Shown here one piece after another: positions 24,117 to 32,119 of a stretch of DNA of 42,133 bases (position 1 is its first letter; every line of letters begins with the position of its first letter). The translations under genes were made by a program, and so were the position numbers. The notes under the pieces were generated by a model. That model made no database searches. It saw only the letters and a program-made list of their open reading frames with translations, and had not been told where the DNA came from. The DNA is from a virus, in the IMG/VR virus record IMGVR_UViG_3300042309_002892, positions 1 to 42,133 of that record. One strand, 5' to 3'.

Positions 24117-24643
24117 TCTCGATTCCGATCCATCTCGACATGTCGGAGGTCGTCGCCGTCGCCCAGGCGATGCAGGTGGCGCCCGAGCTGGTCGACGCGC
24201 ATTTCCTGCCGGCGGTGCTGGAGGCGACGTTCCTCGCCGGCCGTGAGATCGTCGAGCGGACACCGCGGGGCGCCCACAACGCGCTGGCCTTGTCCATCCA
24301 GCCCCGCGAGCCGGAGATCGGTGTCGACTCCATCGTCGGCGTGGTCGGCACGCCGCTGGCCTATGCCGAGCCGGTCGAGGTGGGCAGCCGGCCGCATATG
24401 CCGCCGCTGCAGCCCCTGATGGACTGGGTCAAGGCCAAGCTGGGCAAGCCGGCGGCCGAGGTCGAGCCGATCGCCCAGGCGATCCGCTGGAAGATCTACC
24501 ACCACGGCACCAAGGGCGCGTTCATGTTCCGCGACGGCCTGAAGGCGGTGCAGCCGCAGATTGAGCGGATCATGGGCGAGGCGGCCCGGGGGCTGATCGC
24601 CGACCTGGCCGCCCTCGGCAAGTCCGGCGGGGGCGCGCCATGA
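24113..24643 (+). CDS. head-tail joining / tail completion protein (gp10-like)
   Basis: The 176-aa product starts with GTG overlapping the previous stop. It has the look of HK97-gp10/virion-morphogenesis-type proteins: LEATFLAGREIVERTPRGAH, followed by a variable middle (VGTPLAYAEPVEVGSRPHMP) and a helical end (FRDGLKAVQPQIERIMGEAA). In this location it should join head to tail. Mu's own G protein gene is missing from its usual place after MuF, and this gene may replace it. Confidence 0.76.
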   Translation: MISIPIHLDMSEVVAVAQAMQVAPELVDAHFLPAVLEATFLAGREIVERTPRGAHNALALSIQPREPEIGVDSIVGVVGTPLAYAEPVEVGSRPHMPPLQPLMDWVKAKLGKPAAEVEPIAQAIRWKIYHHGTKGAFMFRDGLKAVQPQIERIMGEAARGLIADLAALGKSGGGAP

Positions 24644-25113
24644 GCGCGCTGGATCCGATCCGGGCGGCGATCGTCGCCCTGGCGCAGAGCGTGCCCGACG
24701 TCGGCATCGTTCACGATCGCGAGCGCTATGCCTCCGCTCCGGAGAGGCTGCGCGCGCTCTACGTCCCCCCCGGCGATACCACCATCAAGGGCTGGTACGT
24801 GCGGCGTGTCTCGACCCAGGAGACCAGCGGCGCGAGCGGGCGCTGGGAGATCATCCACCGCTGGCGGCTGCGTGGCTTCCGCGGCTTCGTCGACGACGCC
24901 GGCAGCGAGAAGGCCTTCGACGCTGTGATCGAGGCGATGCGCGATGCCTTCCGTGACGACGAGACGCTGGGCAACACCGTGATCACCACCGTGGTCGGGG
25001 ACGGCGACAGCGCGATCGCCGGCCTGCAGGTCGACGAAGCCGGGTCGGTGATGTTCGCCAACGCCCTGTGCCACGCCGCGACCCTGACCCTCTACACCCG
25101 GCACTATGAGTGA
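24640..25113 (+). CDS. tail terminator-like protein
   Basis: The 157-aa product lies between the joining protein and the tube region, where the tail terminator is encoded. It is alpha/beta, with DPIRAAIVALAQSVPDVGIV at the start, a beta core (WEIIHRWRLRGFRGFVDDAG) and a helix (SEKAFDAVIEAMRDAFRDDE) that match the tail-terminator fold by general pattern. Function is inferred from order. Confidence 0.72.
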   Translation: MSALDPIRAAIVALAQSVPDVGIVHDRERYASAPERLRALYVPPGDTTIKGWYVRRVSTQETSGASGRWEIIHRWRLRGFRGFVDDAGSEKAFDAVIEAMRDAFRDDETLGNTVITTVVGDGDSAIAGLQVDEAGSVMFANALCHAATLTLYTRHYE

Positions 25114-25120
25114 GGATGCC

Positions 25121-25396
25121 ATGAAGTCTGGCGGGCTCTATCGGCGCGAGACGCCGGACGCCCCGGCCGAGCTGGTCGAGCGGACCAGGTCGGCGGATGA
25201 ACAGGATACCCCAGAGGGGCGGTCTGGTACGGCTCGCGAGGCCCCCAGCACCGGTAGCGGATCGGAGGGCCTCGTGCAGGACTCCGAAGGGCTTCATGCC
25301 GCCGCCCCGCACGCAGAGCAGGCGCCGGCGGCAGACGCCGACCAGGCCGAACCGTCGGTGCCTGCACCCTCCACCCGCACTCGAAAGGGGGGCTGA
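25121..25396 (+). CDS. small acidic Pro/Ala-rich protein before tail tube
   Basis: The 91-aa product has a short conserved-looking opening (MKSGGLYRRETPDAPAELVE) followed by low-complexity acidic sequence and a basic end (STRTRKGG). GAGG at 25112-25115 supports the ATG at 25121; an ATG at 25106 overlapping the previous stop is the alternative. Such short proteins are often seen before the tail tube gene in siphoviral transposable phages. The function is unknown. Confidence 0.6.
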   Translation: MKSGGLYRRETPDAPAELVERTRSADEQDTPEGRSGTAREAPSTGSGSEGLVQDSEGLHAAAPHAEQAPAADADQAEPSVPAPSTRTRKGG

Positions 25397-25399
25397 TCC

Positions 25400-26332
25400 A
25401 TGGCCCGCAAATTCTGGCGCAAGAAGGTCCTGCTGGTGAAGCCGGAGGTGACCTACGGCACCAACCCGGTGCCGACTGGCGCCGCCAACGCGATCCTGGC
25501 CGAGAATGTCGAGCTGACGCCGATGTCCAGCCAGACCGAGGAGCGCGGGTCTCTGAGGCCGCATTATGGGTCGAATCCCACCATGCGGACGGTTCTGAGC
25601 CAGAAGATCGCCTACGACGTCGAGCTGGCCGGGGCCGGTACCGCCGGTGCGCTGCCCGGGTGGGCCCCGATCCTGCGCGGGTGCGGCTTCCTGGCGACCC
25701 AGACGGTCGGCACCGACGTGGTGTTCGAGCCTGTGTCCTACGACCAGGAATCCATGGCCACAGTGTTGAACAACGACGGCACCAAATACGCCCTTCTGGG
25801 CGGCCGGAGCGACGCCGTGTTCACGCTGGAGGCCCAGAAGCGCCCGATGGTGCGCTACAGCTACACCAGCATGTTCCAGCTGCCCGTCACCGAGGCTCTG
25901 CCGGTGCCGGTACTCACAGGCTTCAAGAAGCCCTTGATCGTCAACAAGGCGAACACCGTCGTCACGTTGGGCGGCTGGGCCGCCAAGATGTCGAGGCTGA
26001 CCATCAATCTCGGCAACCAGATCGTCGCCCGCTTCATCGTCGGCGACGAGGAGGTGCTGATCACCGACCGCAAGGTCACCGGCACCGTGGTGGTCGATGC
26101 GGTAGCGCTGGAGACGTTCAACCCGTTCGCTCTCGCGGTGCCCGGCACCACCATTCCGCTGCATCTCGTCCATGGCGCGATCGCCGGCGCCATCATCGAG
26201 CTCGACCTGCCGACGATCGAGTTGGGCGAGGTGACCATCGGCCAGGCCGAGGGGGTCGAGCAGTGGACCATCCCGTTCAGTGCGCTGCCGAGCGACGCCG
26301 GCGACGACGAATTCACCGTCACCGTCAAGTAA
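25400..26332 (+). CDS. major tail tube protein
   Basis: The 310-aa product is a tail tube protein of long-tailed phages. It opens with RKKVLLVKPEVTYGTNPVPT and continues with beta-rich segments (SQKIAYDVELAGAGTAGALP, APILRGCGF), a pattern typical of this family. It is followed by the frameshifted chaperone genes and the tape measure, the standard tail order. The sequence is predominantly beta, as expected for a tube protein. Confidence 0.9.
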   Translation: MARKFWRKKVLLVKPEVTYGTNPVPTGAANAILAENVELTPMSSQTEERGSLRPHYGSNPTMRTVLSQKIAYDVELAGAGTAGALPGWAPILRGCGFLATQTVGTDVVFEPVSYDQESMATVLNNDGTKYALLGGRSDAVFTLEAQKRPMVRYSYTSMFQLPVTEALPVPVLTGFKKPLIVNKANTVVTLGGWAAKMSRLTINLGNQIVARFIVGDEEVLITDRKVTGTVVVDAVALETFNPFALAVPGTTIPLHLVHGAIAGAIIELDLPTIELGEVTIGQAEGVEQWTIPFSALPSDAGDDEFTVTVK

Positions 26333-26347
26333 AGGGGCATTGAAGCC

Positions 26348-26740
26348 ATGTTCATCGTCGCAGCCGAGCGTGAGTTTTTCTGGCCCGTCGACTTCTGGCA
26401 GGTGGGCCAGGACGGGCAGAAGGTGAAATCGACGGTCAAGTTCCGCTTCCGCCAGATCCGCCAAAGCGCCTTCGCCAAGCTGCAGCGCGACCTGGCGGAG
26501 ATCGGCAGGACCGCAGAGAGCGAGCAGGCGGCGCTGGAGGCTGCTGCCGACGCCTATGCGCGCATCGTGGCGGGCTGGGACAGCTCCACGATTGCGAGCG
26601 CGGACCAGGTTCCGCTGGAATTCTCGCGCCAGGCGCTGACCGACCTGCTCGACATCCCCCACGCCGGCGCTGGGATCCTGGTCGCCTATGGCGAGGCCAT
26701 CGCCCCGGGCGGGCGCGAGGAGCGCCGCCGGGGAAACTGA
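26348..26740 (+). CDS. tail assembly chaperone, upstream frame (G-like)
   Basis: The 130-aa product lies between the tail tube and tape-measure genes. Its helical sequence (FRFRQIRQSAFAKLQRDLAE) and the AGILVAYGEAIAPGGREE tail fit tail assembly chaperones that guide tube assembly on the tape measure. The stop codon at 26738-26740 follows directly after a GGGAAAC slippery heptamer. A fraction of ribosomes should shift -1 and make a longer ~252-aa protein by entering the next frame. Confidence 0.88.
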   Translation: MFIVAAEREFFWPVDFWQVGQDGQKVKSTVKFRFRQIRQSAFAKLQRDLAEIGRTAESEQAALEAAADAYARIVAGWDSSTIASADQVPLEFSRQALTDLLDIPHAGAGILVAYGEAIAPGGREERRRGN

Positions 26741-26769
26741 TAGCCGCCGTCCAGCACCTGCTGGGCGGC
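26731..26769 (+). other. programmed -1 ribosomal frameshift signal
   Basis: GGGAAAC at 26731-26737 is read G-GGA-AAC in the chaperone frame and is followed immediately by TGA. After a five-base spacer a hairpin forms from GCCGC (26743-26747) with GCGGC (26765-26769) and CCAGC (26751-26755) with GCTGG (26760-26764), with one 3-base bulge and loop ACCT. Slipping back one base enters the frame of the downstream protein. Lambda uses a closely related GGGAAAG at the same place. Confidence 0.85.
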
Positions 26770-26796
26770 GATGACTCCCCCGTCGACGAGGACACC

Positions 26797-27105
26797 TTGG
26801 CCGAGCTGCGCGATTACGGTGTGCCCGAGGATCAGATTGCCGAAGTCGCCCGGTCTCAGCAGGACCGGGCGGCGCCCGTGATCTGGCCGGAGAATGCCGA
26901 CTCCTTCAGGTGGTTCCTGGACGTCCAGACGCAGTGGCGCCTGGTCGTGGGTTTCGGCGTGTCGATGGTGCTGGGCCTGGACTATCCCGCCGTCGAGGCG
27001 TCGGCGCGGATGGCCAGGCGCCGGACGACGCCGCGGATGTTCGACGACATGCGCCTGATGGAAGCGAAGGCCCGGACGATCATGAACGAGGCGCGCAGTG
27101 GCTGA
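26797..27105 (+). CDS. tail chaperone extension (T-like, DUF1799), -1 frame
   Basis: The 102 residues from the first ATG resemble DUF1799 proteins (DYGVPEDQIAEVARSQQDRA, WFLDVQTQWRLVVGFGVSMV). There is no good start site near 26797, and the same frame is open back to 26737, the slip point. The product is therefore probably made only as the C-terminal part of a fusion that begins at 26348, with a junction RGN-LIAAVQHLLGG. It binds the tape measure in characterised systems. Confidence 0.85.
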   Translation: MAELRDYGVPEDQIAEVARSQQDRAAPVIWPENADSFRWFLDVQTQWRLVVGFGVSMVLGLDYPAVEASARMARRRTTPRMFDDMRLMEAKARTIMNEARSG

Positions 27106-30100
27106 CGGGGCCGGCACCACCCTCCGCCTCGGCGTCAAGATCGAGGCAGACACCCGTAGCGCCAAGACTGAGGTCGCCAGCTTTCGGGCCGAGCTGCAGC
27201 AGCTGGGCGCCGTTGGCGCCGGCGAGGGTGTCGGCGCGCTCGGCGCCGTCGGCCAGGCGGCCGAGGCGGGGCTGCAGGGTGCGGCGGCGGCCGCCGCGGC
27301 GGTGGCCAGCTCGGCCGGCGCCATCGCCGGCGCCGCAAGCGCCGCCGAGGCGGGGCTGCAGGGCGAAGGCCAGGCTGCGACACAGGCGGCGGCGGCACTG
27401 GGCAGCGCGGCCGAGGCCGCCCGGGCGGTGGCGGCCGCATCGAGCCCCATCGCGGCCGGCGCCGACGCCGCCGAGCAGGCGATCCGCGGAGAGAGCCAGG
27501 CCGCCAACGAGAACACCGCGGCGCTGCTGGCGACCACCGGCGCCCTGCGGGCCTTCATCTCCGCGCTGAACGACGGCCGATCGGCGATCCCGCCGGTCAA
27601 CGACAATCTCAGCGGCCAGGCGCGGGCGCTGCGCGACATCATCGAGACGGCCGATCCGGCCGCCCGCCGGGTGCGTCAGCTGGCCGAGGCCGAGGCGGTG
27701 CTGGCCCGCGCGGTCAGTGAAGGCACGATCAGCCAGACGCGGGCGACCGAGCTGATGCAGCGGTACAGCCAGCAGGCGACGATCGCGTCGGCCGGCGGCA
27801 GCCGCTTCGGCAATGTCACGCAGCAGGCCGGCTATCAGGTCGGTGACTTTGCGGTGCAGGTCGCCAGCGGCCAATCCGCACTGGTCGCGTTCACACAGCA
27901 GGGCGCCCAGGTGCTTGGCGTCTTCGGCCCCTGGGGTGCGATCCTCGGCGCGGCCGTCGCCGTCGCCGGCGCCTTGGCCGTCGGCATGGGGCTATTCGAG
28001 GACGAAACCGTCTCGTCCGACGAGGCGCTGAAGATCCACGAAGCGACCCTGAAGCGGTGGACGAATTCGGGGGAGCTGGCGAAGCAGAAGGGCGACCAGC
28101 TGGCGCTGACGTTCGCCGGCATGTCCGGTGCCGCCCGCGAAGCGGCAGCGGTGGACCTGCAGAGCCAGATCGACGAGCAGCTGGCCGGGATCGACAAGGG
28201 CGCCGACGAAGCGCTGAAGAAGCTGGGCAGCATCGGCGTCGCTTTCGACGAGGCCTATTCCCGGCCGGTCGGCGAATTCGGCCAGACGGTCGACTTCCCG
28301 GCCAGGCTGCGCCTGGATTTCGAGATCCCGCCCGACCTGCAGGCGAAGATCCAGACCGCGCTGCAGCCGCTGTTCGAAGGCAACCGCGACCGAGGCTTCC
28401 TGGCGGGCCTCCATGACCAGCTGGAGGCGATCGCCGGCCAGACGACCGGCGAAGCCCGTACCGCCATCGAGGGCATCGCCAGCAGCGTCTCGCGGCTGTC
28501 GACCAGCGCCCAGGGCGGCAGCGAGGAGATCCGGCTGCTGGAGGCCCGGATGCGCTTTGCCCGCGGCACGGCGACCGAGCTGGACAAGGCGCTGATCGAC
28601 GCGGCGATCGCCGCCGGCAAGCTGGGCAGCTCGGCCCGCGATTCCGCCGACATGGTCGACCGGCTGATCGGGTCGATTGACCGCTTCCTGGGGATGAAGG
28701 TCGCCCAGGGTATCGCGGACAAAGCCCAGAGCTTCGGCGGCCAGCTGCTGCAGGCGGTCGACGCGGCGCGCGCCCGGGCCGAGATCCAGCGCATGATCGA
28801 CGAAGACACCGCCGACGCGGCGGCCGCCGCCGGCGGCCAGGCGGCGCAGCGGGCGCGCCAGGTGCAGCAGGCGATCGACAAGGCCCGGGCCCAGGCGGGG
28901 CAGATCGCATGGGCCAACGGCGTGCCTGATGCCGCGGGCCAGATCGACGCCGCCGGCGTCGCCGCTGGCGCGGCGAAGCAGGCGGAGTTCGACGCGCAGG
29001 ACCGAAAGGCCGCCCAGCGCCAGGCGCAGCGTGAGAACGACTTCACGAGGGAGTCCGAACGCGTCCTGAAGGCGACGCAGGATGCGCGGACCCAGGCCGA
29101 CGCCATCGGCCTGACCAGCCGGGCGGCGGCCGAGCTGAAGACGCAGCAGGATCTGCTGAACGCGGCGCACAACGCCGGTATCCCGATCAACGATCAGCTG
29201 CTGGAGAAGATCAAGGGCCAGGCCGCCGCCTATGGCGAGGCGTCGGAGGCGCTGCGCCAGCTGCAGACCCAGGAACGCCAGCGCCAGCAGCTGGTCGGTG
29301 AAGGCATTTCGGCCGTCGGTGCCACCGCGACGCCGGAGGAGACAGCGGCGCGCGAGCTGGAGCGGTTGCGCCGCGCCCAGGCGCTGATCCGGGCGGGAGA
29401 CCCGAGGACGCTGGACCAGCTCGCCGAGGCCGGCCTGTCGGCGGATGAGGTGGGCACCGGCATCGAGCGGCAGATCACGCGCCTGCAAAACCCAGGCATC
29501 TACAGCGCCCTGGATGGCGCCCGGGCGTCGTTCGGCGAATTCTTCAAGACCCTGACCAAGGGCGGCGAGGAATCGGCCGCGTCGTTGGAGAGCCTGGGCG
29601 ACAGCCTGCAGAACCTTCTGATCGACAAGGCGATCTCCCAGCCGCTCGATAAGCTGGCCGGTCAAGGCATCGACGCGCTGGTGGGTGCAGCCACGGGCGG
29701 CGACAGCGGCTGGATCGGCCGGCTGTTCGGCGACACCCCGGCCAACGACAACCCCGCCGCCAGCGCGCTGTCGGCCCTGTCGACCGCGAATGCGACGGTC
29801 AGCGCGGCTACGGCGGTGATCAATGTCGGCGCCGCCACCGGGCTGGGCGGCGCGATCGGCGCCGTCACCGGCGGGCTGATCCCCGACCGGCCGGACGTGC
29901 AGCTGGACGGCCTGGCCGGGCAGTTGGGCGGCACGACGCTGAAGGGCGGCGCGGGGACCGACGTTCTGGCCCAGGGCGTCGACCAGATCGGCGGTGCGCT
30001 GCAGGGCGTGGCCCAGGGCGTCGCGCAGCAGGGCCAGGGCTTCCTGGGCGGCTTCGGCGGCGCGCTGGGGACGATCATCAACGGCATCGGCAGCCTGCTG

Positions 30101-30694
30101 GGCCAGGCCGGCGGCGATCTGGGCGGCATCGTCAGCGGAATCGGCAGCATCATCGGCATGTTCGGGCGCGGCGCCGCCTTCGGCCCGGGCGTGGTCGCCT
30201 TCGCCGAGGGTGGCGTGCCGAACGGTGGCGGCGTGTTCGACATCCCGACCCTGTTCCCGATGGCCGGCGGCAAGCTGGGCATCCTCAGCGAGGAGCTGCG
30301 GGACGAGGCAATCATGCCGCTGGTCAACGCCGGCGGATCGCGGTCTGTCAAGGCCCGCGGCCGCGACGGCAAGATCGTGCCGCTGCCGCTGTCGCGCCTG
30401 CCGGACGGCGACCTGGGCGTGGTCATGCCGCCGATCGCCGCCTTCGCCTCCGGAGGCGTGTTCGGCAGCGGTGGCGGGTGGTCGGGCGGCGGGGGCAGCG
30501 ACGGCGCGGTCAATATCACGGTCGTACCGCCGCCCGGCGTCCCCCTGGGCGGACCCAAAGTCGAGCAGCGGCGCAACCCCGACGGCTCGCGCGATCTGCG
30601 CCTGATCTTCGCGGAGCTGATCGGGGGCGAGCTGGCCGACCCGAATTCGGTGGCGAGCGACGGCCTGCAGCAGCAGCAGTTGAGGGGCCGCTGA
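27098..30694 (+). CDS. tail tape measure protein
   Basis: The 1198-aa protein sets tail length and is the longest tail gene except the tip. It has an Ala-rich helical N-terminal region, a hydrophobic stretch at about 265-310 (AQVLGVFGPWGAILGAAVAV) that may insert in the membrane during DNA ejection, and long coiled-coil regions (QARENDFTRESERVLKATQD-like). The C-terminal Gly-rich region (GGFGGALGTIINGIGSLLGQ) is usual for tape measures. The GTG at 27098 overlaps the chaperone extension. At about 3 residues per 0.45 nm, the tail would be near 170-180 nm. Confidence 0.95.
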   Translation: MADGAGTTLRLGVKIEADTRSAKTEVASFRAELQQLGAVGAGEGVGALGAVGQAAEAGLQGAAAAAAAVASSAGAIAGAASAAEAGLQGEGQAATQAAAALGSAAEAARAVAAASSPIAAGADAAEQAIRGESQAANENTAALLATTGALRAFISALNDGRSAIPPVNDNLSGQARALRDIIETADPAARRVRQLAEAEAVLARAVSEGTISQTRATELMQRYSQQATIASAGGSRFGNVTQQAGYQVGDFAVQVASGQSALVAFTQQGAQVLGVFGPWGAILGAAVAVAGALAVGMGLFEDETVSSDEALKIHEATLKRWTNSGELAKQKGDQLALTFAGMSGAAREAAAVDLQSQIDEQLAGIDKGADEALKKLGSIGVAFDEAYSRPVGEFGQTVDFPARLRLDFEIPPDLQAKIQTALQPLFEGNRDRGFLAGLHDQLEAIAGQTTGEARTAIEGIASSVSRLSTSAQGGSEEIRLLEARMRFARGTATELDKALIDAAIAAGKLGSSARDSADMVDRLIGSIDRFLGMKVAQGIADKAQSFGGQLLQAVDAARARAEIQRMIDEDTADAAAAAGGQAAQRARQVQQAIDKARAQAGQIAWANGVPDAAGQIDAAGVAAGAAKQAEFDAQDRKAAQRQAQRENDFTRESERVLKATQDARTQADAIGLTSRAAAELKTQQDLLNAAHNAGIPINDQLLEKIKGQAAAYGEASEALRQLQTQERQRQQLVGEGISAVGATATPEETAARELERLRRAQALIRAGDPRTLDQLAEAGLSADEVGTGIERQITRLQNPGIYSALDGARASFGEFFKTLTKGGEESAASLESLGDSLQNLLIDKAISQPLDKLAGQGIDALVGAATGGDSGWIGRLFGDTPANDNPAASALSALSTANATVSAATAVINVGAATGLGGAIGAVTGGLIPDRPDVQLDGLAGQLGGTTLKGGAGTDVLAQGVDQIGGALQGVAQGVAQQGQGFLGGFGGALGTIINGIGSLLGQAGGDLGGIVSGIGSIIGMFGRGAAFGPGVVAFAEGGVPNGGGVFDIPTLFPMAGGKLGILSEELRDEAIMPLVNAGGSRSVKARGRDGKIVPLPLSRLPDGDLGVVMPPIAAFASGGVFGSGGGWSGGGGSDGAVNITVVPPPGVPLGGPKVEQRRNPDGSRDLRLIFAELIGGELADPNSVASDGLQQQQLRGR

Positions 30695-31137
30695 TGACCT
30701 GGCCGACGCTGACCTGGCCGCCCGAACTGCCGCAGAAGCCGCGCGTCGACGGATTCCGAGAGCGGGCACCGATGACCGACCGCGAAACCACGGTCGAGCT
30801 GGGGGCCAGCATGGGCGGAAGTCGCGCGACCGTCGTGCCCGGCACCTTCGTCTTCTTCATGGATCTGCGGGTCCACCAGGTGCCTCGGCTGGACCGGTTC
30901 TACCGGACCGAGGCCCGGGGTGGCGTCCGCTGGTGGCGGTTTCCACGTCCCCGCCTGCACGGGTCGCCCCTGCTGCTGGCCGACGGGACGCCGATCCTGT
31001 TGGCCGACGGATCGCCGATCCTTCTGTCGTCGCATGTGGCGGCTCGGTTCAAGCCGGGTGTGCCGTTGGAGTACCCGCCCATGGGCAACGGGGTGTGGTG
31101 GCGGCCGCAGCTGCAGCTGGAGTGGCTGCCGCTATGA
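30694..31137 (+). CDS. tail-tip-region protein with short internal repeat
   Basis: The 147-aa product lies between the tape measure and the DUF1833 gene. The first part (TRDRETTVELGASMGGSRAT-like, then VVPGTFVFFMDLRVHQVPRL) is beta-rich. It then contains LLADGTPILLADGSPILLS, an eight-residue unit repeated. No family can be named with confidence. Position suggests a distal tail or tape-measure-capping component. Confidence 0.74.
   Translation: MTWPTLTWPPELPQKPRVDGFRERAPMTDRETTVELGASMGGSRATVVPGTFVFFMDLRVHQVPRLDRFYRTEARGGVRWWRFPRPRLHGSPLLLADGTPILLADGSPILLSSHVAARFKPGVPLEYPPMGNGVWWRPQLQLEWLPL
30976..31023 (+). repeat. 24-bp tandem repeat inside tail gene
   Basis: Two adjacent 24-bp units encode LADGTPIL and LADGSPIL with few base differences, and a partial third unit lies upstream. 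The repeat is in frame and could vary in copy number by slippage. Confidence 0.6.
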
Positions 31138-31667
31138 GGATCGTGTCCCTGACTCTGCGTGATGCGGCGACGGCGCGCGAAAGCGACAAGGTCCTGGCCG
31201 TGCTGTGCACGATCACCCATCCCGAGCTGTCGCAGCCGCTGCTGATCTCGTCGGACCCGAGCAGGCGGCTGCAGAACGACCCGCCGGTGTTCGGCACGAT
31301 CAGCCGCGGCAAGACCTTCCTGTTCATCGGGATGAAGGCGGTCTTGCCCGGCAGCGATCCGAAGACGGCACAGAAGGCCCAGTTCATGTTCGACAACGTC
31401 GGCGTGGACCGCGACCTGGTGCCCGGGCTCGAGCCCGCCCGGGTCAGCGACCTGGCGCTGATCAGCCCGACCCCGGCGAGGGTGCTGACCGAGCTGGCCT
31501 ACTCGACCACGCCGGATTTCGTCGAGCGGCGCTGGCCGAAGCTCGCGACCGTCAACACCACGATCCAGGGCACCGACGTCGTGCTTGACCTGGCGCGCAA
31601 CAACCGGGCCCGGGAGCCGGTGCCGGCCCTGACATTCAACGAATTCTTCTTTCCGGGGCTGTTCTGA
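31134..31667 (+). CDS. DUF1833 tail protein
   Basis: The 177-aa product matches DUF1833, a distal tail component of siphoviruses. The family pattern VLAVLCTITHPELSQPLLIS is at the N-terminus, and the FDNVGVDRDLVPGLEPA block (about 84-100) corresponds to the usual IDNVDRELV segment. It is followed by the NlpC/P60 gene, the typical tail-tip order. It starts at an ATG overlapping the previous stop. Confidence 0.85.
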   Translation: MRIVSLTLRDAATARESDKVLAVLCTITHPELSQPLLISSDPSRRLQNDPPVFGTISRGKTFLFIGMKAVLPGSDPKTAQKAQFMFDNVGVDRDLVPGLEPARVSDLALISPTPARVLTELAYSTTPDFVERRWPKLATVNTTIQGTDVVLDLARNNRAREPVPALTFNEFFFPGLF

Positions 31668-32119
31668 TGGCGGATTACAGCCGAATTCCGAGCGTGCCGG
31701 CGTCGCCTGATCATTGGTCGGCCCAGTACATTGACCTGCCCTGGCAAGAGAAGGGCCGCAGCCACGCCGGCGTCGATTGCTACGGGCTGGTTTTCCTGGT
31801 GCTGCGGGAGCAGCTCGGCATCGAGCTGCCGTCCTTCACCGAAGCCTATCTGTCCACCCTGGAGCGGGCACAGATCGAGGCGGCGATCGCCGGCGAGGTG
31901 GTGGAGCTGGCCACCCGCATCGAGCTGGCCGACGTGCGGCCCTTCGACGTGCTGGAGATCCTGAACCATGGGCGGCCGACGCATCTGGGCATCGCGACGG
32001 TGCGGCACCGGTTGCTGCACATCCAGCGCGACTGCCGGTCGGAGATGCCGCGCTGGGACCGTGGGGAATGGGCCGGCAAGGTGGTCGGGGCCTGGCGCCC
32101 GAAGGGGATCCCGGCATGA
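31667..32119 (+). CDS. NlpC/P60-type tail peptidase
   Basis: The 150-aa product has the cysteine peptidase pattern: C38 in GVDCYGLVFLVLRE and H106 in PTHLGIATVRHRLLHIQ. Tail-associated NlpC/P60 proteins open the cell wall at the site of injection. It lies between DUF1833 and the tail-tip gene as in lambda-like and gene-transfer-agent tails. It overlaps the next gene by four bases. Confidence 0.88.
   Translation: MADYSRIPSVPASPDHWSAQYIDLPWQEKGRSHAGVDCYGLVFLVLREQLGIELPSFTEAYLSTLERAQIEAAIAGEVVELATRIELADVRPFDVLEILNHGRPTHLGIATVRHRLLHIQRDCRSEMPRWDRGEWAGKVVGAWRPKGIPA

Noticed and set aside
26797-27105. Independent translation of the DUF1799 frame
   Set aside because: No ribosome site is present before 26797, and the frameshift signal explains its expression better.
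27992-30769. 925-aa minus-strand frame opposite the tape measure
   Set aside because: It is a long antisense open frame caused by codon bias; the tape measure on the plus strand is certain.
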